From assembly GCA_016714905.1 (NCBI GenBank), contig JADKBW010000022.1, positions 1 through 34,152 on the forward strand: a stretch of 34,152 nt of DNA, in the 5' to 3' direction. A program made the translations under genes and the position numbers. The DNA comes from Flavobacterium sp. Its GTDB lineage: Bacteria > Bacteroidota > Bacteroidia > Flavobacteriales > Flavobacteriaceae. This document shows positions 1 to 9,887 of this stretch, in pieces (position 1 is the stretch's first letter; each line of letters opens with the position of its first letter). The notes under the pieces were generated by a model, which was not told the origin of the DNA, did not search any database, and saw only the letters and a list, made by a program, of their open reading frames with translations.

Positions 1-2
1 TT

Positions 3-56
3 GCAAAAGGAACAGCAATGCAATTGGAATTTGCTCTTATCTCAAATAATATCTAA
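3..56 (+). CDS. C-terminal tail of a truncated upstream gene
   Basis: An open frame enters from the left edge and ends at TAA 54-56, six bases before the next gene starts. Only 17 residues are visible (AKGTAMQLEFALISNNI), too few to name a family. The tight spacing to the next gene suggests one operon in the surface polysaccharide locus. It could be chance, since a second frame is also open here. Confidence 0.4.
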   Translation, partial: AKGTAMQLEFALISNNI

Positions 57-62
57 TTTATC

Positions 63-1528
63 ATGCATCTAGATACCATTATAAATCAAACTATTCTCCT
101 TCAAACTTCCAACCATCCAACGCCGCATCTCGAAACGGAATTGGAGATCATGCAGCGTTTGCTAGAAAATGGTAATACGATTTATTGGATTATTTGCAAA
201 GGTAATTTTCAAACCTGTTTCCACAATCCAGAGCATAAGTTAATGCATTGTCAGGTGTGTCATTCAAGAGTAAACAAAGGTTTAAAAGCATTGAAGGCAA
301 GCGTGAATAATAACAAAAACCTCCACGTGCTGAATTACGATCAGTTTATGACGTTGGAAGCATTCAAATCAGGTTACAAAGCAGCGCAGTTTAATACCAT
401 AAAAGAACTTAAAGCGCATCAATATAAGTCCTACGACAATGGAATGGCTGCGATGTCGTCGTTGGTTTCCTTTACAAGAGATCATCAACCAGATTTAGCA
501 AAATACAAGAAATTTATTGAGAGCGGATTACTTACGGGTGCCTATCTCTATGACCTTTTTCATTTGGTGTTGGACAAGATCAATCCAGATCTAGTAATTA
601 TCTTTAATGGCAGATTCATAGAAAACAGACCGTTATTGCGCGTATGTGAACATCGAAACGTAGATTACGCAACTCATGAACGAGGCGGGAAAATGAAAAA
701 TTTCTTGTTCAGAGTCAATTCGATTCCGCATTCTTTCGAGGCGATTACCAATGAAATTCAGACGTTATGGAATAATAATGCTGAAGACCGCGAAGCTATA
801 GGTGAGAAATTTTACAGTAAACGTAAAACGTGTGGAAGATGCTTGGTATTCTTTCACTAAAAATCAAAAATACGGACAATTGCCAGAAAGTTTCGAAAGA
901 AATAAAGGAAAAAAAAATTATTACTATTTTCAATTCTTCGCTTGATGAATATGAAGGTTTGGCTGGATTTGGACCCAAGTTTTACGACAATGACAATGAA
1001 GGGATTTTGGCTATTGCCGAGAGTTTAAAGGCGTTCCCGAATATTAAGTTGTACATGCGTGTTCATCCAAATCTAAAAGGTATTGACAATACGCAAAATC
1101 GATTTATCAACGAGCGCATCAAGGCGTCCAATATCGAAGTAATAGCACCAGAAGATGTTGTTGATAGCTATGAATTGGTAGACAAGAGTGATATTATCAT
1201 CGTATTTACATCTACTGTTGGAGTGGAAGCTGCCTTTTCTGGTAAAAAAGTTGTGTTGCTCGGCAGAGCAGCTTATGAGAGTCTGGATTGCGCAGTTATT
1301 CCGAAGAGTCATGATGAACTAATGACAGTATTGACCGACGATAACTATGTTTTTCCAGAAGTAAAAAGAGAAAACCCTTTGAAGTTTGGCTATTGGTTCG
1401 AAAACTTTGGAATCGACTATAAATATTACGCTCCGATGGGAATTAGTAAAGGTAAGTTTAACGGAAAATCGATTAAAGCGAATTTTATTTTACGACGGGT
1501 GAAACGATTTGTAAAGTGGTTTAGCTAG
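63..1528 (+). CDS. Capsule-polysaccharide-type glycosyltransferase (GT-B like), frame broken twice
   Basis: This is probably a cytoplasmic surface-polysaccharide transferase related to the KpsS / CDP-glycerol glycerophosphotransferase superfamily. The C-terminal half shows the hallmarks: MRVHPN near 1052-1070, then a SDIIIVFTSTVGVEAAFSGKK stretch where the sugar-nucleotide site usually lies. The N-terminal part has a Cys-rich patch (HNPEHKLMHCQVCHSR) near 225-270. The ORF starting at 63 stops at 860 and the C-terminal ORF is open in another frame. The missing middle (EDAWYSFTKNQKYGQLPESF) reads in the third frame across about 833-905. Two one-base insertions explain this: one near the AAAA at 825-828 and one in the nine-A run at 909-917. 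Corrected length is about 488 residues. The family assignment is by motif; the donor and acceptor are unknown. Confidence 0.65.
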
Positions 1529-1561
1529 CATAAATTAGTATTAATTGTAAGGAATTAGGTT

Positions 1562-2424
1562 ATGAAAAAAATACATGTTGGGTTTCTGTTATCGTATGAC
1601 TATGAGCTATTAAAGCAATCGATTCCGCCAGTATATGAGGATTCTGATCGAATTTTTTTAGCTAGAGACAAGGAATTGCGAACATGGAAAGGACAGAATT
1701 TTAGTGTAGATCCAAGTTTCTATGAATGGCTGAAAGCATTTGACGTGGATAATAAAATTGAAATCTACGAGGATGATTTCTATGTTCCTGAAATGTCAAC
1801 CATTGAAAATGATACGCGTGAACGAACCATGCTTTCTCATAAAATGGGCATTGGTAATTGGTTGATTCAAATTGATTCGGATGAATACTTTATAGACTTC
1901 AAAAAGTTTATTTCGGATTTGCGTCGCTATGATTCTTATTTAGATAATCCAGAAAAACATAAAATTCAGATTTTTGCTTTTTGGTTGATTATTTATAAAT
2001 ATACGGAGAATGGCATTTTGTATATCGATAAGCCCCAGAAATCAGTGTTTGCTACTAATTATCCAAATTATAAAATCTGCAGAAGAACCAACGAAAGAGT
2101 CATTTATTTGGACAGCATGGTTTTGCACGAATCTGTAGCAAGAGCGAATCTGAATTGCGTTTTAAGCTCGAGAATTGGTCACACAATATCGATGTCAACA
2201 AAGACTTTCTTAACAAGTGGATTGCCGTTGACGAAACCAACTATCAGACCATGACCGATTTTTATTATATCGAGCCAGAGCGCTGGAAGAAACTAAGTTA
2301 TTTTCCGACCAAGAAGATTGAGGAAATCAAAAATTTTGTTGGAGCAGCGGAGAATTTACAAATTTCAAAAAGTTTTATATTCTTCAAGAATTTTGGACAA
2401 TGGTTTAAGTTTCTTTTTAAATAG
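1562..2424 (+). CDS. GT2-like glycosyltransferase, one frameshift
   Basis: The protein starts MKKIHVGFLLSYDYELLKQS, and an IQIDSDEYF segment near 1865-1890 resembles the acidic metal/nucleotide-binding motif (DxD type) of GT-A glycosyltransferases. The first frame runs to 2254. The frame one base over carries the natural continuation (ESELRFKLENWSHN, then NKDFLNKWIAVDE) to the stop at 2424. A single missing base at about 2144-2146 reconciles the two, giving about 287 residues. It follows the preceding transferase by 33 bases and its stop lies 5 bases from the stop of the convergent sulfatase-fold gene. It is likely part of surface glycan assembly; the sugar transferred is not predictable. Confidence 0.6.
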
Positions 2425-2429
2425 AATTA

Positions 2430-4277
2430 CTACTTTTTCACTTTATAGAATCGGTTCAAGCCTTTAAGTTCCTTTGAAACCAGATCAAAATTAGTTTTGG
2501 AATCGTCCAATAGATTGAGTTTTTTGTCAGTAACATCAAACAGTCCAGAAGGATAAACATTGGTGATTTGCTGTTCCTCGATGATGGAAAAACGTTGGTT
2601 ATAGCCACAAACAAAACTTGATCTAGCAATGGGATTGAACAGATCATGACCAAAACTATAATCAAAACTGTCGTTGATTACTCCCAAATAATTCTTCATA
2701 ATTGTTGGAGCAATGTCATAATGAATGGTTTTTTGCTGATAGGTCTTAGGTGCTTTCGACGCATCAAAAAGCAACATCGGTACTTCTATTTGATATTTTG
2801 AAAAATTTCCGCCATGTTGCCAATAACCTTTTTTATTATCATTGAATTCTTGTCCATGGTCTGTTGTTATAACAATAATAGTATTTTCTAAAACTCCTTT
2901 CTCTTCTAATTGTCGCAACACTTTTCCAATTAAACTATCAATATAATGAAGCGAATTTTTATAGCGATTGATTAATAATGACGGGTCATAATCATCATCT
3001 AAGGCAAGATAATTTACTTCTGACAGCGACGGTTTGAATGCCAATGGATAGTTTTTTGGATAGTCAAAGCCATGCGCGGAATCATAGAATATAAATCCAA
3101 AAAAAGGTTTCTTTTTGTCGAACCTGTCAAAACCACTAAGCCACAAATTATTAATTTCTTCATCTCTGTCGGAAGGTTTTTCTCCCTTACTAAACAATCG
3201 GAGGTCTGGTATTCCCGCGAATGCATTGCGATTAAATGGCGGGTTCTCGAGATTTGAGCTGCTTAGGATTGAAAATTGAAATTGTTGTTTCGCTAATTCT
3301 TTGGTCAAAACCGGGGCGATTTGCTGTCCCGTAAAAGTGTCGAAGTAAGTTGCAGGATGCCGTACATCAGCGAAAAACGCCACCAGTAGTCATGTTTGAA
3401 CCACTAAAATGATTATCGTAGATCTGGCATCGCTTAGAAAATTCGAAAATATTCGGAGTGATTTCGGCAGTTAGAAATCCGTCTCGCCAGGTGTCAATGA
3501 CCAGATATAAGATATTCTTTCTTTGACCTGTATTTTCGGATGTAATGGCTTTTAAGGGATACTGAACTGTGTTTTCTGAAGTTGCTATTTGCATTTTTTC
3601 ATTTTGCCGCATTTTTTCTAAGTCAACCAAACCTAGATTCATCATTAGTTTGTCAGCAGTTAATGGAAAAAATACGGGAAAAACATTCTTGATTTGAGTT
3701 ACTGGTCGATAGTAATTTGCATCAGACCAAGCATAAACGAGATGGCTTACAAGCAGAAAAAACACGAGACACGACATCGTAGCATTTACTTTGAAAGATG
3801 ACTTTCTAATCAGGATTTTTTTAGACAAATAATGTAGGCCAAATTGAAGTCCAATCAATAGAATTACAAACAAGCTTGCGATAACAATGTTTGTTGCTGA
3901 AAACTGAAAAATATCGGAAGACCTTTTTCCAAAACCAATTTTAAAACAATTGGAGAAATATGATATCGAAATTGCTCAAAAATAACGGCATCTAGCTTTA
4001 CAACTATGAGTACTAATGTCGACAAAATAATGTTGACCACTTCCGTAATTCTACTCGATTTAGTGACAAAAAACAGCAATAAACTTACAAGTAACGGCAA
4101 AACACCAATAGTAAAGAAGTGACTGATTGTAGTAATTCCCAAATATACTTTTAGCATGAAACCATCTATATTTTCGAGAAAATTGATGTACTGTAACGCA
4201 ATGAAAAGTAGTAGGATAAAATTAAAAAGAAAAACCAAATACAGTCGTTTGATTAGTGGTATTTTAGATTGCTGCAT
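2430..4277 (-). CDS. YejM/PbgA-like inner-membrane sulfatase-fold protein (DUF3413-type), frame broken three times
   Basis: The N-terminal third is hydrophobic with about five membrane segments and contains the FRYHISPIVLKL stretch that recalls the DUF3413 region of YejM/PbgA. The periplasmic part begins KNILYLVIDTWRDG and continues with a SGSNMTTGGVF segment, followed by MYGIPATYFDTF after frame correction. It later has VITTDHGQEF (metal-binding Asp-His). In YejM the equivalent segment holds the conserved Thr. Three one-base losses explain the split frames: near 3921-3928 (beside a T run), in the AAAAA at about 3384-3389, and in the GG at about 3358-3362. Between the last two, SLMYGI is readable only in the third frame. 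Corrected length is about 616 residues. YejM controls LpxC turnover and lipid traffic in enterobacteria; whether that holds here is unknown. A plain phosphotransferase or sulfatase role is the alternative. Confidence 0.7.
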
Positions 4278-4417
4278 GGTACGTAAGTAGTGTTTTTTTA
4301 TGCTTCATAGATTAATAATTACATTTTTAATACTCTCATATTCAATATGCTAATGATTAAATTAAAATAAGTACCTATTATCAACTGACTCAACTTGCAG
4401 TAAAAATAGCTATTAAA

Positions 4418-4448
4418 TTGGAAAAACATAATGCAATAGCTACTTTTG
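4418..4448 (+). promoter_or_regulatory. Bacteroidetes-type promoter for the LPS-kinase-like gene
   Basis: TTG at 4418-4420 is followed after 20 bases by TACTTTTG at 4441-4448, matching the flavobacterial TTG ... TAnnTTTG promoter form. The start codon at 4469 lies 20 bases further, which leaves a short leader. Called by eye. Confidence 0.55.
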
Positions 4449-4468
4449 TTCTCTCTTAAACGTATTTA

Positions 4469-5232
4469 ATGCTATTAAAAATACATCCTAAATTCGAAAG
4501 TCATCAAGTTGCTATTGCCGAATACATTGAGCATTTCGATACGTCGGGGATTCTTTTTGTTGATGGACAACGCAATAAAATTAAGTTGTTCGAATTGGGT
4601 ACAACAACAATAAACGTCAAATCTTTTAAAGTTCCGAATTTCATCAATCGAATTGCTTACCGATTTTTTAGAAAATCAAAAGCGAGACGTTCCTTCGAAT
4701 TTGCTAACCTTTTGTTAGAAAAAGGAATTCTTACACCACAACCAATTGCGTTTGCAGAGGATGTAGAGACATTCGGTTTTGGAAGAAGTTTTTATATTTG
4801 TGAACACCTGAAAGTTGATTTGACCTTTAGAGAATTAGTTGAAATCGATAACTATCCTGATTACCAAAATATTTTACATCAATTTATGCAATTCTGCTTT
4901 TGTTGCACGAAAAGGGAATTGAATTTTTAGATCACTCTCCAGGAAATACTTTGATTAAGAAAGTAGAAGAGGGAAAGTACGACTTTTTTTTGGTGGACTT
5001 AAATAGAATGAATTTTCACTCTGAAATGGATTTTGAGTGCAGAATGAAAAATCTATCTCATTTGACTCCTCGGATGGATATGGTTGCTCAGATGAGTGCC
5101 GAGTATGCAAAATTATATACCATTGAAAAAGAAGAAAAAATTTTTGAACAGATGTGGTTCTATACCAACGATTTTCAGAAAAAATTTCACAGGAAAATCA
5201 GTTTGAAAAAGAAGCTAAGATTTTGGAAGTAA
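4469..5232 (+). CDS. Lipopolysaccharide-kinase-like (Kdo/WaaP/InaA type) protein, one frameshift
   Basis: This looks like a small protein-kinase-fold enzyme of the type that phosphorylates LPS core sugars. The kinase signatures are in the second half: LDHSPGNTL (catalytic-loop-like Asp and Asn) near 4925-4955, and FFLVDLNRMNF (metal-binding Asp, equivalent to DFG) near 4985-5015. The N-terminal half ends in a false stop at 4930. Restoring one T to the TTTT at 4898-4901 joins it as QFCFLLHEKGIEFLDHS. Corrected length is about 254 residues. It has its own promoter, is divergent from the YejM-like gene, and its last 18 bases overlap the end of the convergent glycosyltransferase. The family call is by motif and context; the substrate sugar is unknown. 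Confidence 0.65.
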
Positions 5233-7089
5233 CTTATTTCTGTTCTTCATTCTTCTTAGTTCTCGATAACGTTCCGAAACACTTATTGCATTGAGGTAAC
5301 AGATGATGATACCTTTTACTCCATCCAAAAATCCTAGTCGAACAATATATTGATACAGGAATTTATACAAAGGATGTAGGATATAAAAAAACATATTCGG
5401 TGTAATCGATTTTGTAAATTCCTCCTTTGCTTTTAGTCTGCCATAACTTATCATTTTACTTTTGTAGGAATCATAATCGGTATAGGAATAGTGAATTAGT
5501 TTATGCTTTAACTTGCCGATTTCTCCAATCACTTGCAGTTTTTCATGCACCAATCGCTCGGTGATATAATGTGCTTTTCCTTTTTGAAAAAGTCTAAAAA
5601 TCTTATCAGTTTGCCATCCGCTGAATCTCAATCTTTGATCTTTAAACATAAATGTTCTGTAGAACAAATAGGCACTGTGCGCATCAGGCTTTTGGATGGT
5701 TTCTATCACTTCTTCTTTTAGCTCGGGAGTAAATCGTTCATCGGCATCTATAAATAGTATCCATTTATTTGTAGCCGAATCAATGGCTATATTACGCTGC
5801 GAGCTATAATCAACAAATTTGTTTTGGATAATTCTAGCCTTGGGAAAGCCCGATACGATTGATAACGTTTTGTCGTTACTGTAAGAATCTACAACTATTA
5901 TTTCCTCAGCGAAGCTAATATCTTCGAGAACCTCTTTAATATGTTTTTCTTCGTTGTAAGTTATGATCAAAGCGCTTAGTGACAATTGTACAGGCTTTAT
6001 CAAAAACTCAATAAACTTTCCTTTTAGGGTAATATTTGTATCAATAAATTTGAAAACAGAATTAATAAATAAGTTGGTTTCAAATTGATTATAAAAGACT
6101 TCGGCGTTTTGTTTGATGTATTTTTCAGATCGCTTTTCAAACAATTCAGGTTTATATTCTTTTAGATGGACTGATACATGATGTATTCCATCTTCAAAAA
6201 TAGACCAAACCTTTTTTTCAATCCATGGTGAAAAGATAATAAAAGAGGGTTTGCCGAGAGTTTTTCCAATATTTATTGCTCCTCCATCATTACCTATTAT
6301 CATATCGCATTTGTCCATAATAGCGATGAATGATCTCAAATTTTCTCCTAACAGATCAAAGTAGATTTTATCTTGTGCCGCTTTTGAGCACTCTTCATAA
6401 ATTTTCCTAGCATCTTCAATTTGCTCAGGAAAATAATTGAATAGTATATTTACATCATAATGAACTGCAATCTCATTGACTAAAAAAGCCATATATTTCA
6501 ATGGATAGGTTTTTGAAGCCTCACTACCCAAAATACTAATCATTATTGTTGGACGATTGGCTTGTACATGATGCTTTTCAAATAGTAATTTTGCATATTG
6601 CTTTTCCTCTTCAGAAACATACAAGATTGGTTTGGATTCAATTTCAATCTCTAAATTCAAAGGTTTAAGCAATGATAATCTTCTTTCTATTGCGAGTCCT
6701 AAGTTGGTTTTCGGATAGGAAGTAAATGGAAGTTTGTCAGTGTACAAGAAATTTCGTCCGGGCTTTCGATAAGAAATTCGTCTTTTTGCATTACTAAGCA
6801 ACACAATCAACCAACTTTCTAGTTTTGAATACGCATCAATTACTAAATCGTATTTTTCTTTTCTTATTTTATAGGCAATTTTAAGAAACTCGATACTACT
6901 AGATCGATGTTTTTCTTTGAATAAAATAATATTATCAATGTATGGATTTCCTTGCAAAACTCCTACAGTTGATTCATACACCAGGTAATCAACTTGTGAA
7001 TCTGGATACGCTTTCTTGAGGTTATTGCATAGAATGCTGCTTATCAATACATCACCAATCATCTTCTGTTGAATAATCAAGATCTTCAT
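5215..7089 (-). CDS. Two-domain glycosyltransferase: GT9 heptosyltransferase joined to WaaE/KdtX-type GT2
   Basis: Residues 1 to about 350 form an ADP-heptose:LPS heptosyltransferase-like GT9 domain: MKILIIQQKMIGDVLISSIL at the N-terminus, SILGSEASKTYP mid-domain, and MIIGNDGGAINIGKTLGKPS in the nucleotide-binding C-lobe. From about residue 369 a complete GT2 domain begins: LSALIITYNEEKHI, then EEIIVVDSYSNDKT and ILFIDADERF (DxD). This is the pattern of the WaaE/KdtX LPS core glucosyltransferases, and the 256-residue length fits a free-standing member. These two activities are normally separate genes. No stop lies between them in this frame, although a TTG codon sits exactly at the GT2 start (5983-5985). 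The gene lies 8 bases after the LtaS-like gene and is probably co-transcribed with it. Because nearby genes carry indel errors, the fusion could be artificial. Confidence 0.8.
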   Translation of the reverse strand: MKILIIQQKMIGDVLISSILCNNLKKAYPDSQVDYLVYESTVGVLQGNPYIDNIILFKEKHRSSSIEFLKIAYKIRKEKYDLVIDAYSKLESWLIVLLSNAKRRISYRKPGRNFLYTDKLPFTSYPKTNLGLAIERRLSLLKPLNLEIEIESKPILYVSEEEKQYAKLLFEKHHVQANRPTIMISILGSEASKTYPLKYMAFLVNEIAVHYDVNILFNYFPEQIEDARKIYEECSKAAQDKIYFDLLGENLRSFIAIMDKCDMIIGNDGGAINIGKTLGKPSFIIFSPWIEKKVWSIFEDGIHHVSVHLKEYKPELFEKRSEKYIKQNAEVFYNQFETNLFINSVFKFIDTNITLKGKFIEFLIKPVQLSLSALIITYNEEKHIKEVLEDISFAEEIIVVDSYSNDKTLSIVSGFPKARIIQNKFVDYSSQRNIAIDSATNKWILFIDADERFTPELKEEVIETIQKPDAHSAYLFYRTFMFKDQRLRFSGWQTDKIFRLFQKGKAHYITERLVHEKLQVIGEIGKLKHKLIHYSYTDYDSYKSKMISYGRLKAKEEFTKSITPNMFFYILHPLYKFLYQYIVRLGFLDGVKGIIICYLNAISVSERYRELRRMKNRNKLLPKS

Positions 7090-7097
7090 AGAATACT

Positions 7098-8966
7098 TTA
7101 TTGTACTGTTAAATCGTTTTCGATTACTCTTCTGTTAAAGGACTGGATATAAGCTTTAATAAATTTCTCCATTTCATTTCTTCTAGATTTCTCCTGCTCT
7201 AATAGATTATTCTTCAAAAAAACATCCTGTTTAAAGTTGTATAAACCAACAGATTTTTTTCCATCAAATGCCAAATAATAGTCACCTGAAATGCAATTAT
7301 ATAAATTATCTACGTAGGACACAACAAAATCCTTATCAGAGGTGTATGGCTTTCCAAAAGAAATAAAAGTGTCTTTGATTTTGAGATAATCCAAAACACT
7401 CGGCAATATATCGATTTGCTGGAAATTTTTGGCAGATACGCCTACTAATTCAGGGTTCGAAGGATCGAAAAAGAAGATTGGAATCTTAAATTTCCCCACG
7501 TTTGTTAAGTATTTTCCTTTTCCGGAGGACGAGGTATGGTCTGCGGTAAAAACAAACAATGTATTTTTATACCAGTCTTGTCGCTTTGCCTTTCTAAAAA
7601 ATTGCTTCAATGCATAATCTGTGTAACCGATGCTTTCATGAATTTCAGTTGTTCCTTTAGGAAATTTTCCCTGGTATTTTTCGGGAATGGTGAATGGGAT
7701 ATGTGAAGATATCGTAAAAATGGACGTAAAGAAAGGAGTCTTAAATGTACTTACTTTATCACAAAAAAAACTCAAGAATTCTTCGTCAAATACACCCCAT
7801 GTGCCGTCAAAAGAGTCCTCGCCAACATATTCGTTTTTCCCAAAATATTGTTCGAATCCGGCAACTTTGCAATACTGGTCGAAATTCTGACTACCGTTGA
7901 AGGCACCATGAAAAAATGAGGTATGGTAGCCGTGCTTCTTCAGGATTTTCGGTAAGCCATATACTTCGTTGAGTGAATATCCAGAAGATATCAGTGGTGT
8001 ATTCATTAAACTTGGAATACTTGACATTGTGGAAGGAACCGCATCAATAGATACGCGACCATTGGCAAAACCATTTTTGAAGTAGTATGATTTTGTCATT
8101 AATGAATCCAAAAAAGGGGAGTATCCTAAGTGTATATTTTCGTCTCCAAAACTTTCAAGAATAATGATGACGAGATTTTTATCTGTTTGAGATTCATTCG
8201 GGTTTGTGATTACAACGGGATTAAATATAGTATTTAATTCATCCTCGGTATAAAATTTCGGATCAACGAGTGCTTCCTTGTCTTTGATAGTTTTTAGAAT
8301 ACAATAAGGCGTATTGAGCACGGCGGCAGTGTTTCCAATGGTTGAGTAATTAATCGCGTCAACAATTCGAATAGGCTTGTCACTAATTCCACCTCGTGCA
8401 AACAGCAAACCTACTAGTAGTGCAAGTACTAAGATTCCAGTTTGTTGCAGTAGTTCTTTTCTCGAAATTCGCTCAATCGTTGTTACGAGCTTAGGATTTG
8501 AAAGCGATTTCCAAATAAATATAGACAACAGCAGAAAGGCGATGGGTAAGTACCAATATTTTAAAAAGAATATAGGAATTAGTCCACCAATTTCGTTTTC
8601 CATTCCTTTGGCGGTAATCAATCCAAATGAGCTTCTTCTTCCTGTAAATTTGTAATATTCGAAGTCAATAAAATTCGTCGCAATAAAGATGAGATTAACA
8701 ACGAAGAACGCTATTTTTAGCCTTTTTTGGTAATTCTTTCTATATTTAAAATTGCCAGGGACTAAGTGCAGTACAATGAAAAACAAATTAATGAAACTGA
8801 TGGCAGAAAGGTCATAAATAATTCCTCCCCAAAAAACAGACGTGGTCACGTTTGGGAAATAACTTCTATTGAAAATGATGAAAGCTATTCTACAAATCTG
8901 GTAGATGATAAAAACAACACCAATTCTTTTGAGTAGAATTCTAAGTAAGTTATAGTAATTATTCAT
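7098..8966 (-). CDS. LtaS-like membrane phosphotransferase (sulfatase fold)
   Basis: The first ~195 residues contain about five transmembrane helices, followed by an extracytoplasmic sulfatase-fold domain from about residue 263. Residues expected of the LtaS / phosphoglycerol transferase family are present: metal-binding Glu271 (IIILESFGDE), a probable Ser306 nucleophile in NGRVSIDAVPS where LtaS has Thr, SSHIPF around His422, and Asp476-His477 in FTADHTSS. The 622-residue length is normal for the family. Such enzymes move phosphoglycerol, phosphoethanolamine or similar groups from phospholipids to surface glycans. The gene is upstream of, and 8 bases from, the GT9-GT2 gene, so modification of LPS core or O-antigen is a fair inference. 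True sulfatase activity is unlikely because the Cys/Ser-x-Pro-x-Arg motif is missing. Confidence 0.85.
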   Translation of the reverse strand: MNNYYNLLRILLKRIGVVFIIYQICRIAFIIFNRSYFPNVTTSVFWGGIIYDLSAISFINLFFIVLHLVPGNFKYRKNYQKRLKIAFFVVNLIFIATNFIDFEYYKFTGRRSSFGLITAKGMENEIGGLIPIFFLKYWYLPIAFLLLSIFIWKSLSNPKLVTTIERISRKELLQQTGILVLALLVGLLFARGGISDKPIRIVDAINYSTIGNTAAVLNTPYCILKTIKDKEALVDPKFYTEDELNTIFNPVVITNPNESQTDKNLVIIILESFGDENIHLGYSPFLDSLMTKSYYFKNGFANGRVSIDAVPSTMSSIPSLMNTPLISSGYSLNEVYGLPKILKKHGYHTSFFHGAFNGSQNFDQYCKVAGFEQYFGKNEYVGEDSFDGTWGVFDEEFLSFFCDKVSTFKTPFFTSIFTISSHIPFTIPEKYQGKFPKGTTEIHESIGYTDYALKQFFRKAKRQDWYKNTLFVFTADHTSSSGKGKYLTNVGKFKIPIFFFDPSNPELVGVSAKNFQQIDILPSVLDYLKIKDTFISFGKPYTSDKDFVVSYVDNLYNCISGDYYLAFDGKKSVGLYNFKQDVFLKNNLLEQEKSRRNEMEKFIKAYIQSFNRRVIENDLTVQ

Positions 8967-8995
8967 GTGAAGATTAGCAAATTCTTATGGAGTAA

Positions 8996-9811
8996 CTACA
9001 CTGCTACATCGTATTCTCTCAAAGCATTGTTCAATGATGTTTTTAAATCTGTAGAAGGTTTTCTTTTACCTATAATTAAAGCGCAGGGAACTTGATATTC
9101 TCCAGCTTCAAATTTTTTAGTGTAGCTTCCCGGAATGACAACAGATCGGGCAGGCACATATCCTTTCATTTCGATTGGAGTAGGTCCGGTAACATCAATA
9201 ATCTTTGTCGATGCAGTTAAACAAACATTAGCTCCTAAAACGGCTTCTTTCTCGACGCGAACTCCTTCTACAACAATACATCTTGAACCAATAAAAGCGC
9301 CATCTTCAATAATAACTGGTGCTGCTTGAAGTGGTTCTAAAACACCACCAATACCAACGCCTCCAGATAAATGTACATTTTTGCCAATTTGAGCGCAACT
9401 TCCAACCGTTGCCCAAGTATCTACCATGGTGCCTTCATCAACATAGGCGCCGATATTCACATAACTTGGCATCAAAATTACGCCTTTTGCAATATAAGCA
9501 CCGTGTCTAGCTACCGCATGAGGAACTACACGAATTCCTTTTTCAGCATAACCTCTTTTGAGTGGAATCTTGTCGTGATATTCAAAAATGCCCACTTCGA
9601 TCGTTTCCATTTGTTGAATTGGGAAGTACAAGACGACCGCTTTTTTAACCCATTCATTGACCTGCCAACCTTGGTTTGTTGGTTCTGCGACGCGCAATTC
9701 GCCAAGGTCTAATAATTGAATAACTTCCCGTATTGCCGAAGTTGTTCCTGAATCTTGCAATAATTCACGGTTGTCCCATGCAGATTCGATGATTTTTTGA
9801 AGTGAATTCAT
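8996..9811 (-). CDS. dapD: 2,3,4,5-tetrahydropyridine-2,6-dicarboxylate N-succinyltransferase
   Basis: DapD transfers succinyl from succinyl-CoA to tetrahydrodipicolinate in the lysine / meso-diaminopimelate pathway, in the cytoplasm. The 271-residue protein has the family N-terminal helical region (AWDNRELLQ) and then a left-handed beta-helix of hexapeptide repeats from about residue 100 to 215 (GVILMPSYVNIGAYVDEGTM, GSCAQIGKNVHLSGGVGIGG, VIIEDGAFIGSRCIVVEGV). Length is typical. It is followed by the LtaS-like gene after 29 bases and may be co-transcribed with it, although its function is unrelated. A TATATTTG -7 element lies just upstream. Confidence 0.96.
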   Translation of the reverse strand: MNSLQKIIESAWDNRELLQDSGTTSAIREVIQLLDLGELRVAEPTNQGWQVNEWVKKAVVLYFPIQQMETIEVGIFEYHDKIPLKRGYAEKGIRVVPHAVARHGAYIAKGVILMPSYVNIGAYVDEGTMVDTWATVGSCAQIGKNVHLSGGVGIGGVLEPLQAAPVIIEDGAFIGSRCIVVEGVRVEKEAVLGANVCLTASTKIIDVTGPTPIEMKGYVPARSVVIPGSYTKKFEAGEYQVPCALIIGKRKPSTDLKTSLNNALREYDVAV

Positions 9812-9827
9812 AGTCGAAAAATTTTGG

Positions 9828-9835
9828 CAAATATA
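9828..9835 (-). promoter_or_regulatory. -7 element upstream of dapD
   Basis: Read on the minus strand this is TATATTTG, an exact TAnnTTTG match, 17 bases before the dapD start codon. No clear -33 TTG was found at the usual distance. Confidence 0.45.
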
Positions 9836-9887
9836 AGACGGATTTTACGAATGAAAATCGATAGGTAACTATAAATTCTAAAAATAA

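Noticed and set aside
830..1528. A separate 232-residue gene starting at 830
   Set aside because: The start is within the preceding coding sequence and the first ~27 residues are out-of-frame; it is the C-terminal half of the glycosyltransferase begun at 63.
63..4930. Programmed ribosomal frameshifting as the cause of the frame breaks
   Set aside because: The breaks go in both directions, lie at many unrelated sites, and lack a slippery heptamer followed by structure. Single-base errors explain them more simply.
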